Assembly (NCBI RefSeq): GCF_001905005.1 | Contig: NZ_LWKZ01000012.1 | Span: 425,061-489,060 of the forward strand | Source of the DNA: Streptomyces sp. CB02923 | GTDB lineage: Bacteria > Actinomycetota > Actinomycetes > Streptomycetales > Streptomycetaceae | DNA length: 64,000 nucleotides | Reading direction: 5' to 3' | Shown here: positions 32,107 through 39,932 of the stretch, in pieces | How positions within the stretch are numbered: the first letter of the stretch is position 1 | How the letters are laid out: every line of letters begins with the position of its first letter | Position numbers and translations under genes: made by a program | Notes under the pieces: generated by a model | Told to the model about the DNA's origin: nothing | Database searches by the model: none | What the model saw: only the letters and a program-made list of their open reading frames with translations

Positions 32107-33224
32107 GGCCGGCTCCTGCCGTGGGAGGCGGGCTGGACGGGACGGGCGGGCTGGGCGGGCCCCGGGTGGAGGGCGTGCCGCCCGTATGGCGGCGGTGCGG
32201 CCTCCGGGGAGGGAGGGGGCGGTGCGGCCTCCGGGTACGGAAGGAGCGGTGTGGCCTCCGGGTACGGAAGGGACGGTGCGGCCTCCGGGTACGGAAGGGA
32301 CGGTGCGGCCTCCGGGTACGGAAGGAGCGGTGCGGCCTCCGGGGACGAAGGAGGCGGTGCTGCCTCCCGGTACGAAGGGGGCGACGCGGTCTCCAGGTAC
32401 GGAGGGGGCGGTGGGGTGGCGGCAGCACGGGCGCGCAGGCGGGCCCGTAGGACGTGCGGGAGGAAAGCGCGCACCAGAAGGGCGGCGACGACGGCGGTCA
32501 GGCACAGCGCGTACCCGGTGGTGACCCAGCCCGAGGGGGCGCGGCCGGACTTGAGGCCGTGTACGAGCGCCAGGCACCAGGCCGGGTAGGCGCAGGCGTG
32601 CAGGGCGCGCCAGCGTTCCGAGGCGCGGCCACGGCCGGCGAAGGCGCTGCGGAGCGCGCCGGTCGCGGCGGCCAGCACCATCAGGTAGCCGGCCACGGCC
32701 CCGAAGCCGATCAGTGCGGAAGCGTCGGGGGCGGGTGTTCCGGTGAACGGCAGCACCGCGTTCAGGACGTGCGCGTGGCCCTCGGCGACCTTGACCGCGA
32801 TGTGCAGGACCAGGAATCCGAGCGCGGCGGTGCCCAGGGCCCGGTGGACGCCCTGGGCGAGCAGTCGGCTGCGGGGCAGCAGGACCGTACGGCCGGCGGC
32901 GACCAGCCCCCAGACGACGGCGGCCGTGAGGGAGACGAGGGCCAGCACGCCGCCCGTGAAGTCGAGGAAGCCGCGCAGCGGGCCGGTGCCGGAGAGCAGG
33001 GCGAGGGCGGCGACGGCTCCGGCGGCGAGCGAGGGGCGGCGGCGCAGCCGGGGGCGGCGCGAGGCTGTCGTCGGGCTTGGCGCGGGCGTACGGCGCGGGC
33101 CGTCCCGGGTGCTTGGGCGACGCGGGCCGTAGGCCGGGAGGCGGGACGGGCCCGGAAGGCGGAGGCGGGGTAAGCCGGGGAGACGGGGGCCGGGGGCGGC
33201 GCGGCTCTTGCGGTGGGGGCGCAT
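32103..33224 (-). CDS. Ferric-reductase-like/cytochrome b-type transmembrane protein
   Basis: A 373-residue protein. After a basic, proline-rich N-terminus (1-70) come about six hydrophobic helices, with helix histidines in LLAQGVHRALGTAALGFLVL, HIAVKVAEGHAHVLNAV, ALHACAYPAWCLALVHGLKS, the pattern of ferric-reductase-like or YedZ haem-binding domains. The C-terminal 100 residues are eight repeats of a 9-residue PYPEAAPxL unit, encoded by an exact 27-bp minisatellite. TACTTT six bases before the ATG suggests leaderless transcription. The stop overlaps the start of the NuoF-like gene, so the two form an operon: a cytosolic NADH/Fe-S module feeding a membrane haem protein. That pairing is seen; its physiological role is inferred. 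Confidence 0.8.
   Translation of the reverse strand: MRPHRKSRAAPGPRLPGLPRLRLPGPSRLPAYGPRRPSTRDGPRRTPAPSPTTASRRPRLRRRPSLAAGAVAALALLSGTGPLRGFLDFTGGVLALVSLTAAVVWGLVAAGRTVLLPRSRLLAQGVHRALGTAALGFLVLHIAVKVAEGHAHVLNAVLPFTGTPAPDASALIGFGAVAGYLMVLAAATGALRSAFAGRGRASERWRALHACAYPAWCLALVHGLKSGRAPSGWVTTGYALCLTAVVAALLVRAFLPHVLRARLRARAAATPPPPPYLETASPPSYREAAPPPSSPEAAPLLPYPEAAPSLPYPEAAPSLPYPEATPLLPYPEAAPPPPSPEAAPPPYGRHALHPGPAQPARPVQPASHGRSRP
32197..32412. repeat. 27-bp minisatellite x8 inside the ferric-reductase-like gene
   Basis: Eight contiguous units starting at 32197, 32224, 32251, 32278, 32305, 32332, 32359 and 32386, with plus-strand core GCGGCCTCCGGGTACGGAAG. The central four are almost identical and the outer ones diverged. 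It encodes PYPEAAPxx on the minus strand. Confidence 0.95.
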
Positions 33225-33482
33225 GGGGGAAAAGTAGGAGGGCGCGGGGCTGGGGCGGCGGGCTTTGCGTAAGCAGGGTGGAGCGGGGGCGGTGCGCTGC
33301 TACCGTCACGCGTCAGGCTTGTTCGAAGGAGCCGGGCCGTGGGGCACTGGGGCTTAGGCGGGAGCCGGGCTAAGGGGCCGGGGGTCCTGCCTCCACCCTG
33401 CGCGCCCCGGAAACTCCCGCCTGCCGCTACGCCGCCCCTTCCGCAGTTGGACGGCTCTCAGCGGGCCCGGCGCCCCCTGCGG

Positions 33483-33488
33483 TACCCT
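33483..33488 (+). promoter_or_regulatory. Possible -10 box of the leuS leader transcript
   Basis: TACCCT lies six bases before the leader-peptide ATG, so the leader peptide would be translated from a leaderless RNA. No convincing -35 is visible. The preceding 33225-33480 shows no other gene. Confidence 0.45.
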
Positions 33489-33494
33489 GACGCC

Positions 33495-33533
33495 ATGCGT
33501 GCCGTACGCCTTCTGCTTAGCGGGCCGCGCTGA
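33495..33533 (+). CDS. leuS leader peptide with three consecutive Leu codons
   Basis: A 12-codon frame, ATG to TGA, encoding MRAVRLLLSGPR. Three adjacent leucine codons (CTT CTG CTT; CTT is uncommon in high-GC Streptomyces) precede leuS and are followed by hairpins ending in an intrinsic terminator. This is the layout of a ribosome-mediated attenuator: stalling on Leu codons when charged tRNA-Leu is scarce would favour an antiterminated structure and raise LeuRS synthesis. Composition and position are seen; the mechanism is inferred. Confidence 0.75.
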   Translation: MRAVRLLLSGPR

Positions 33534-33539
33534 TCAGTA

Positions 33540-33605
33540 CCGACCGGTGAGCTTTCCGGTCGGCATCGGCGCGGCGTCCCCTCCTGTGCGAGGGGTCTTT
33601 TTGTT
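33540..33605 (+). promoter_or_regulatory. leuS attenuator: hairpin plus intrinsic terminator
   Basis: An 8-bp perfect hairpin (CCGACCGG at 33540-33547 with CCGGTCGG at 33556-33563) is followed by a terminator: CCCCTC (33578-33583), loop CTGTGC, GAGGGG (33590-33595), then TCTTTTTGTTT. A U-run like this is rare in this GC-rich window. It lies between the leader peptide stop and the leuS start. Confidence 0.75.
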
Positions 33606-33671
33606 TCCGCAAAAGATTCGCAGTTTTCGCAAGTGCCGCAGGCAGAGACGACCGATGGAGCTTTGAGGACG

Positions 33672-36545
33672 ATGACCGAGACGACTTCGGCTGCCGAGGT
33701 GGCAGCGCCGCACCGCTATACGGCAGCGCTGGCCGCCGACATCGAGGCACGCTGGCAGGACTTCTGGGAGGCCGAGGGGACGTACGAGGCCCCGAACCCG
33801 AAGGGGGACCTGGCGGGCGACCCGGAGCTGGTGGCGAAGCCGAAGAAGTTCGTCATGGACATGTTCCCGTACCCCTCGGGTGCGGGGCTGCACGTGGGCC
33901 ACCCGCTGGGCTTCATCGCGACCGATGTCTACGCCCGTCACCTGCGGATGACCGGCCACAACGTGCTGCACACCCTGGGCTTCGACGCCTTCGGCCTGCC
34001 CGCCGAGCAGTACGCCGTACAGACCGGCACGCACCCGCGGGTCTCCACCGAGGCCAACATCGTCAACATGCGGCGCCAGCTGCGCCGGCTGGGCCTGGGC
34101 CACGACCAGCGCCGGTCGGTCGAGACGATCGACCCGGCCTACTACAAGTGGACCCAGTGGATCTTCGTCCAGATCTTCAACTCCTGGTACGACGCCGACG
34201 CGAAGAAGGCGCGCCCCATCGGTGAGCTGGTGGAGCAGTTCGAGGCGGGCGAGCGTGCGACCCCGGACGGGCGCCCCTGGAGTGCGCTGAGCGCCGCCGA
34301 GCGCGCCGAGGTCCTGGGCGAGTACCGCCTGGCGTACGCCTCGGACGCGCCGGTCAACTGGTGCCCCGGCCTGGGTACCGTGCTGGCCAACGAGGAGGTC
34401 ACCGCCGAGGGCCGGTCCGAACGCGGGAACTACCCGGTCTTCAAGGCCAAGCTGCGCCAGTGGAACATGCGCATCACCGCCTACGCGGACCGCCTGCTGG
34501 AGGACCTGGACGGGCTGGACTGGCCGGAGGCCATCAAGCTGCAGCAGCGCAACTGGATCGGCCGGTCCGAGGGCGCGCGGGTGGACTTCCCGGTCGGCGA
34601 CGACAAGATCACCGTTTTCACCACCCGCCAGGACACCCTGTTCGGCGCCACCTACATGGTGCTGGCGCCCGAGCACGAGCTGGTCTCCGGAGAGCGCTCG
34701 ATCGTCCCGGACGCCTGGCCGGAGGGCACCCACGAGGTCTGGACCGGCGGGTACGGCACCCCGGCCGAGGCCGTCGCCGCGTACCGCAAGCAGGCGGCGG
34801 CCAAGTCGGATGTAGAGCGGCAGGCCGAGGCCAAGGACAAGACCGGCGTCTTCACCGGCGCCTACGCGGCCAACCCGGTCAGCGGCGAGCGCGTCCCGGT
34901 CTTCATCGCCGACTACGTGCTGATGGGCTACGGCACCGGCGCGATCATGGCCGTCCCGGCGCACGACAGCCGTGACTTCGCCTTCGCGCGCGCCTTCGAG
35001 CTCCCCATGCGCTGCGTGGTGGAGCCGTCGGACGACCGCGGACAGGACCCCGCCACCTGGGACGACTCGTTCGACTCGTACGAAGCGAAGATCGTCAACT
35101 CGTCCGGCGCCGACGTCACGCTGGACGGCCTGACCGTTCCGGACGCCAAGATCAAGATGGCCGAGTGGCTGGCGGCCCGCGGCATCGGCGAGAGCACCGT
35201 CAACTTCCGCCTGCGCGACTGGCTGTTCAGCCGCCAGCGCTACTGGGGCGAGCCCTTCCCGATCGTCTACGACGAGGACGGCGTCGCGCACGCGCTGCCC
35301 GAGTCGATGCTGCCCCTGGAACTCCCCGAGGTCGACGACTACTCGCCGCGCACCTTCGACCCGGACGACGCCGACACCCAGCCCGAGACCCCGCTGTCCC
35401 GCAACGGGGACTGGGTCAACGTCGAGCTGGACCTGGGCGACGGCCCGAAGAAGTACCGCCGCGAGACCAACACCATGCCCAACTGGGCGGGTTCCTGCTG
35501 GTACGAGCTGCGCTACACCGACCCACGCAACGACACCGCGCTGGTCGACCCGGAGGTCGAGCAGTACTGGATGGGCCCCCGTGAGGGGCAGCCGTCCGGC
35601 GGCGTCGACCTGTACGTGGGCGGCCAGGAACACGCCGTACTGCACCTGCTGTACGCGCGGTTCTGGTCCAAGGTGCTGCACGACCTGGGGCACACCGCCT
35701 CCTCCGAGCCGTTCCACAAGCTGTACAACCAGGGCATGATCCAGGCCTTCGTCTACCGGGACAGCCGCGGGATCGCGGTACCGGCCGCCGAGGTGGAGGA
35801 GCGCGACGGCGCGTACTACTACCAGGGCGAGAAGGTCAGCCGCGTCCTGGGCAAGATGGGCAAGTCCCTGAAGAACGCCGTCACCCCCGACGAGATCTGC
35901 GGGGAGTACGGCGCCGACACCCTGCGCCTGTACGAGATGGCGATGGGCCCGCTGGACGTGTCGCGGCCGTGGGACACCCGCGCCGTGGTCGGCCAGTACC
36001 GCCTGCTGCAGCGGCTGTGGCGCAACGTCGTGGACGAGGCGACCGGCGAGGTCACCGTCGCCGACGCCGAGCCGGACGAGGACACGCTGCGCGCCCTGCA
36101 CAAGGCCATCGACGGCGTCGGCCAGGACCTGGCCAACCTGCGTTTCAACACCGCCATCGCCAAGGTGACGGAGCTGAACAACCACCTGACGAAGGCGGGC
36201 GGCCAGGTCGCGCGCCCGGTGGCCGAGCGCCTGGTGCTGCTGGTCGCGCCGCTGGCCCCGCACATCGCCGAGGAGCTGTGGCGCAAGCTGGGCCACACCG
36301 ACTCCGTGGTCCACCAGGACTTCCCCGTCGCCGACCCGGCGTACGTGGTCGACGAGACCGTGACCTGCGTCGTGCAGATCAAGGGCAAGGTCAAGGCGCG
36401 CCTGGAGGTCTCGCCGTCCGTCTCGGACGCGGACCTGGAGGCGGCGGCGCTGGCCGACCCGGCGGTCGTGGCGGCGCTGGGCGGCGCGGGCATCCGCAAG
36501 GTGATCGTGCGGGCGCCGAAGCTGGTGAACATCGTTCCCGCGTGA
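33672..36545 (+). CDS. leuS: Leucyl-tRNA synthetase
   Basis: A 957-residue class Ia synthetase. HIGH-type motif GLHVGHPLG (about 73), editing CP1 domain with the threonine-rich peptide TTRQDTLFGATYMVLAPEH (about 316) and the GTGAIMAVPAHDSRD region (about 422), KMSKS motif in the variant form KMGKS (about 728), then the anticodon-binding and C-terminal domains (LVAPLAPHIAEELW; ends VNIVPA). The ATG at 33672 has GAGG close upstream. Expression is probably controlled by the leucine attenuator just upstream. A terminator follows 55 bp after the stop. Confidence 0.98.
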   Translation: MTETTSAAEVAAPHRYTAALAADIEARWQDFWEAEGTYEAPNPKGDLAGDPELVAKPKKFVMDMFPYPSGAGLHVGHPLGFIATDVYARHLRMTGHNVLHTLGFDAFGLPAEQYAVQTGTHPRVSTEANIVNMRRQLRRLGLGHDQRRSVETIDPAYYKWTQWIFVQIFNSWYDADAKKARPIGELVEQFEAGERATPDGRPWSALSAAERAEVLGEYRLAYASDAPVNWCPGLGTVLANEEVTAEGRSERGNYPVFKAKLRQWNMRITAYADRLLEDLDGLDWPEAIKLQQRNWIGRSEGARVDFPVGDDKITVFTTRQDTLFGATYMVLAPEHELVSGERSIVPDAWPEGTHEVWTGGYGTPAEAVAAYRKQAAAKSDVERQAEAKDKTGVFTGAYAANPVSGERVPVFIADYVLMGYGTGAIMAVPAHDSRDFAFARAFELPMRCVVEPSDDRGQDPATWDDSFDSYEAKIVNSSGADVTLDGLTVPDAKIKMAEWLAARGIGESTVNFRLRDWLFSRQRYWGEPFPIVYDEDGVAHALPESMLPLELPEVDDYSPRTFDPDDADTQPETPLSRNGDWVNVELDLGDGPKKYRRETNTMPNWAGSCWYELRYTDPRNDTALVDPEVEQYWMGPREGQPSGGVDLYVGGQEHAVLHLLYARFWSKVLHDLGHTASSEPFHKLYNQGMIQAFVYRDSRGIAVPAAEVEERDGAYYYQGEKVSRVLGKMGKSLKNAVTPDEICGEYGADTLRLYEMAMGPLDVSRPWDTRAVVGQYRLLQRLWRNVVDEATGEVTVADAEPDEDTLRALHKAIDGVGQDLANLRFNTAIAKVTELNNHLTKAGGQVARPVAERLVLLVAPLAPHIAEELWRKLGHTDSVVHQDFPVADPAYVVDETVTCVVQIKGKVKARLEVSPSVSDADLEAAALADPAVVAALGGAGIRKVIVRAPKLVNIVPA

Positions 36546-36599
36546 GCGCTGTTCGCGCAGCCTGAGCCCTCCGCGGGGCGCGGCTAAGGGATGACCATT

Positions 36600-36642
36600 A
36601 CGGGCAGGTTGGGGGTTCGAAGGGAACCCGCGACCTGCCCGT
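36600..36642 (+). terminator. Hairpin terminator after leuS
   Basis: A perfect 10-bp outer stem (ACGGGCAGGT with ACCTGCCCGT) encloses an inner GGGTTC/GAACCC hairpin. It starts 55 bp after the leuS stop. Confidence 0.7.
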
Positions 36643-36714
36643 GGCGTTTACGGTGGAAGAGCCGGAACCCCGGCGCCTCCGCCCACCCTGCCGTCGGCAC
36701 GACGAGGAGACACC

Positions 36715-37497
36715 ATGGAAGCCGTCGCCGCGATCTTCGGACTCCTCTTCCTGCTGTTCGTCGCGGCCGGTGTCTTCGTCACGGTCAAGGCCGTCAAGGC
36801 GGCCAAGCGCGGAGTGGACCGCGGGGTGGCCCAGGCGCGCCGGACCGTCGAGGACACCACCCTCAGGGCCCGGCAGTACACCCAGCCGGGCGTGGCAGGC
36901 GAGCTGGCCCAGCTGCGGCTGACGCTGCGTACGTCCATGCGCGCCACCCAGGACGCGCTGCACACCGGCGCGTCGGAGGACGCCTCGCTGGCCGAGGCCC
37001 TGGGCCTCTTCGAGCGGCTCAGCGCCCACGGCCACGAACTGGACGACGAGCTCAAGCGGCTGGAGCGGGAGCCCGACAGGGCCAGCGTCACGGCCCGGCT
37101 GCCCGAGCTGCGCGAACGGCTGGAGCGCATCACGCACTCCGCGGAGTCGCTGCGGTGGGCCGCCCGGGACCGCGCCCGGCAGTTCGCCGACGACGACCTG
37201 GCCGCGCTCGGCGAGCAGATCGACATGGAGGCCGGGGCGCTGCGGCACTGGTCGAAGGAGCCGCTGGAGGACCGCATTGAGGCGTCGGGGGTCGGCGGAA
37301 CCGTGCCGTCCGGGGCGTCGGGGGCCGACGGGGCCGGGGCGTCCCGACGTGCGTCCGGGGCTTCCTCCGACGGTTCGGCGGGGCGGAAGCCGTGGGGATC
37401 CGCTGAAGGCGAGACGCCCGCCATCACGGCCCGTGACCCGCGTACGCAGCCCTCGTACGCATGGCAGAAGGCGCCGCGTACGGAGCGGACGACCTGA
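36715..37497 (+). CDS. Membrane-anchored coiled-coil protein
   Basis: A 260-residue protein starting at ATG 36715 after GAGGAGACACC. One N-terminal transmembrane helix (IFGLLFLLFVAAGVFVTVKA, about 7-26) is followed by a long charged helical part (residues 30-185: RTVEDTTLRARQY, LFERLSAHGHELDDELKRLE, LRERLERITHSAESLRWAAR), predicted cytosolic coiled coil, and a disordered Ser/Gly/Ala tail. It resembles conserved Streptomyces proteins of unknown function found between leuS and degV. No enzymatic residues are visible. A scaffolding role at the membrane is only a guess from the architecture. Confidence 0.75.
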   Translation: MEAVAAIFGLLFLLFVAAGVFVTVKAVKAAKRGVDRGVAQARRTVEDTTLRARQYTQPGVAGELAQLRLTLRTSMRATQDALHTGASEDASLAEALGLFERLSAHGHELDDELKRLEREPDRASVTARLPELRERLERITHSAESLRWAARDRARQFADDDLAALGEQIDMEAGALRHWSKEPLEDRIEASGVGGTVPSGASGADGAGASRRASGASSDGSAGRKPWGSAEGETPAITARDPRTQPSYAWQKAPRTERTT

Positions 37498-37665
37498 TCG
37501 CTCGCGGAACGGAGGGCGGCGCAACCGACGCGACGACGGCGCCGCGGCGGTGGTGCCGCGGCGGGTGCTCGGCAGCCACTCCTGGCGTGTCCTCCGCTCC
37601 TGCGGGAGGATCTTGAATGGGGCCCGCACTGTCGGCCTCCGGGATCCCCGGATAACCTCCCAGTC

Positions 37666-38511
37666 ATGTCCCGCCATGTCGCGATCGTCACCGATTCAAC
37701 GGCCTACCTGCCGCGGGCGGCACTGCAGCGCCACCTGATCACGGCGGTACCGCTCACCGTCGTCCTCGGTGACGAGGCCCTGGAGGAGGGCACCGAGATC
37801 TCGTCGAGATCCGTTGCCCAGGCCCTGCAGAAGCGCAAGTACGTGACGACCTCGCGGCCCAGCCCCGAGACCTTCGCGGCCACCTACCGGGACCTCGCCA
37901 GGTCGGGTGCCCGGAGCATCGTTTCGCTGCACCTGTCCTCGGAATTCTCCGGTACGTACGACGCGGCGGTGCTGGCGGCCGGCGAGGCCCCCGTGCCGGT
38001 GCGGGTCGTGGACACCGGCATGGTCGCCATGGCGCTCGGCTTCTGCGCCCTGGCGGCGGCCGGGGCGGCGGAGTCCGGCGGCAGCCTGGACGAGGCGGTG
38101 GCCGCCGCCGAGAAGCGCGCCGAGCAGACGTCCGCCTACTTCTACGTCGACACCCTCGACTACCTGCGGCGGGGCGGCCGGATCGGCGCGGCGCAGGCGC
38201 TGCTCGGCTCGGCCCTCGCGGTCAAGCCGCTGCTCCAGCTCGCCGAGGGGCGGATCGATCTTCTGGAGAAGGTCCGTACGGCCTCGAAGGCCATCGCCCG
38301 GCTGGAGGAGATCGCCGTGGAGCGGGCCGGGGAGGCACAGGTGGACATCGCCGTGCACCACCTCGCGGCCGCGGAACGGGCGGAAGCGCTGGCGGAGCGG
38401 CTGCGCGAGCGGGTGCCGGGGCTGGCCGAGCTGCACGTGAGCGAGGTGGGAGCGGTGATCGGCGCGCATACGGGGCCGGGGCTGCTGGGGGCTGTGGTGT
38501 CACCGCGGTAG
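37666..38511 (+). CDS. DegV family fatty-acid-binding protein
   Basis: A 281-residue cytosolic protein. DegV landmarks are VAIVTDSTAYLPRAAL at the N-terminus, TTSRPSPETF (the STP-like lipid-head loop), SLHLSSEFSGTYDAAVLAA and the C-terminal GAVIGAHTGPGLLGAV. Family members (FakB) bind a fatty acid and present it to the kinase FakA; no fakA is in the window. The ATG at 37666 follows TAACCT by seven bases, suggesting a leaderless message. Which fatty acid is bound cannot be told. Confidence 0.92.
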   Translation: MSRHVAIVTDSTAYLPRAALQRHLITAVPLTVVLGDEALEEGTEISSRSVAQALQKRKYVTTSRPSPETFAATYRDLARSGARSIVSLHLSSEFSGTYDAAVLAAGEAPVPVRVVDTGMVAMALGFCALAAAGAAESGGSLDEAVAAAEKRAEQTSAYFYVDTLDYLRRGGRIGAAQALLGSALAVKPLLQLAEGRIDLLEKVRTASKAIARLEEIAVERAGEAQVDIAVHHLAAAERAEALAERLRERVPGLAELHVSEVGAVIGAHTGPGLLGAVVSPR

Positions 38512-38555
38512 GGGATGCCGGGGTGGCGGTGCGGGTGCTCTCTTTCGGGTGACGG

Positions 38556-38584
38556 GGTTATCCACAACTGGAGGGTTATCCCCG
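38556..38584 (+). promoter_or_regulatory. TTATCCACA box and a second TTATCC copy upstream of comEA
   Basis: TTATCCACA (38558-38566), a perfect general DnaA-box consensus, and GGTTATCCCC 18 bp on repeat GGTTATCC. They lie 50-80 bp before comEA. Either two binding sites or chance in a sequence otherwise poor in A/T. Confidence 0.35.
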
Positions 38585-38636
38585 GGATTTGACGGCCCGC
38601 AGCGGGATCGGCGCGAAGTGCCTAACGTCGTTCGAC

Positions 38637-39932
38637 ATGACGCGAAAATCACTCTCCGTAACTGTCCCCGCTGGCGGCGCCGACCGGGACCTCCCTCCTC
38701 CTTCCGCCCCTGATCCGCCGCCCTCCCGCAGGAGGACCGTGCGTGGCGCGGTGCGCGGGCGGGCCGCCCGGCGTGCGGAGACCGCCGCGGCGGTACGTAC
38801 GCGGGCCGAGGGCCTCTTCCGGGGCCCGCCCGAATTCCGGGGCCCGCCCGAACGGGGGCGGCGCGCTGGTCCTGCGGAATCGGACGGCGGTTCTGCGGAA
38901 CCAGGCGACGGCCGTGCGGAATCGGGTGGCGGTTCCGCGGGAGCGGGCGACGGCCGTGCGGAATCGGGTGGCGGTTCTGCGGGATCGGGCGACGGTCGTG
39001 CGGAATCGGGTGGCGGTTCCGCGGGAGCGGGTGGCAGTGCGCCGCCCCATGAGAAGCCAGCAGCTGGCTGGCCTGCTCCCGACGGGGCGGCCACCGGTGA
39101 CCCGGCAGTGGACCGGCCCCAGGACCTCCTCACAGGTGCGCACCCCGGTCGTGCTGCCCGCCTGCGGCTCGCCGTGCGGGAGCGGCTGCCGCTGTGGGTG
39201 CAGTCGAGATGCGCGACCGACCCGAAGGCGCTGGCGGCTCTGGTCGTGGTGTTCGCGGTAGCGGTGGCCTTCGCGGTGCACCACTTCTGGGCAGCGCGGC
39301 CCGAGCCCGTACCCGCACCGGCCGCGACCCGGGCCCCGGTGCTGTCGACCCCGGCCCCGGCACCGCAGCCCCAGGCGGTGGCCCCGACACCGGCAGGTGC
39401 GCCACCGGCCGCCGCGGGACGCCTCCTCGTGGTCGACGTGGTCGGCAAGGTGCACCGTCCCGGCATTCACCGGCTGCCACAGGGGGCCCGGGTCGCCGAC
39501 GCGCTGCGAGCGGCGGGCGGGGTGCTGGACGGCGCGAACACCCGCGGACTGAACCGAGCCCGCCTGCTGGTCGACGGCGAACAGATCGCCGTGGACGCTC
39601 CCGGACCGGGGCCGGGCGCGGCAGGACAGGGCGCGGGAGCGGCCCAGGGAGCCGGGCCCGGAGCGACTCCCGGGGCGGGCACCGGTGGTGGCGCCACTAC
39701 GGGCAGCACCGGAGCCGCCGGTGGTACGGGCCCCGGAGCCGCCCCCGTCAGCCTGAACTCCGCGACCGCGGAACAGCTCGACGGCCTCCCCGGCGTCGGC
39801 CCGGTCCTGGCCCGGCACATCATCGAATACCGCACCGCACACGGTGGCTTCACGTCCGTGGATCAACTCCGCGACGTGAACGGCATCGGCGACCGCCGCT
39901 TCGCCGACCTTCGCCCGCTGGTCCAGCCATGA
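38637..39932 (+). CDS. comEA: ComEA family DNA-binding protein (SLBB and helix-hairpin-helix)
   Basis: A 431-residue protein, about twice the usual ComEA length. The ATG at 38637 has TAACGT eight bases upstream. The N-terminal 180 residues are a disordered cytosolic region containing three 14-residue repeats (GDGRAESGGGSAGA). A transmembrane helix (LAALVVVFAVAVAFAVHHFW, about 199-218) leads to an SLBB domain (LLVVDVVGKVHRPGIHRLPQ, about 262) and a C-terminal helix-hairpin-helix pair (LNSATAEQLDGLPGVGPVLA, about 366). ComEA binds incoming DNA for ComEC in competent bacteria. Streptomyces are not known to be naturally competent, so the role is uncertain. The stop overlaps the comEC ATG. Confidence 0.92.
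   Translation: MTRKSLSVTVPAGGADRDLPPPSAPDPPPSRRRTVRGAVRGRAARRAETAAAVRTRAEGLFRGPPEFRGPPERGRRAGPAESDGGSAEPGDGRAESGGGSAGAGDGRAESGGGSAGSGDGRAESGGGSAGAGGSAPPHEKPAAGWPAPDGAATGDPAVDRPQDLLTGAHPGRAARLRLAVRERLPLWVQSRCATDPKALAALVVVFAVAVAFAVHHFWAARPEPVPAPAATRAPVLSTPAPAPQPQAVAPTPAGAPPAAAGRLLVVDVVGKVHRPGIHRLPQGARVADALRAAGGVLDGANTRGLNRARLLVDGEQIAVDAPGPGPGAAGQGAGAAQGAGPGATPGAGTGGGATTGSTGAAGGTGPGAAPVSLNSATAEQLDGLPGVGPVLARHIIEYRTAHGGFTSVDQLRDVNGIGDRRFADLRPLVQP
38904..39029. repeat. 42-bp tandem repeat x3 inside comEA
   Basis: Units at 38904-38945, 38946-38987 and 38988-39029, differing at three positions or fewer, encode GDGRAESGGGSAG(A/S). A diverged partial unit precedes them. Confidence 0.95.
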
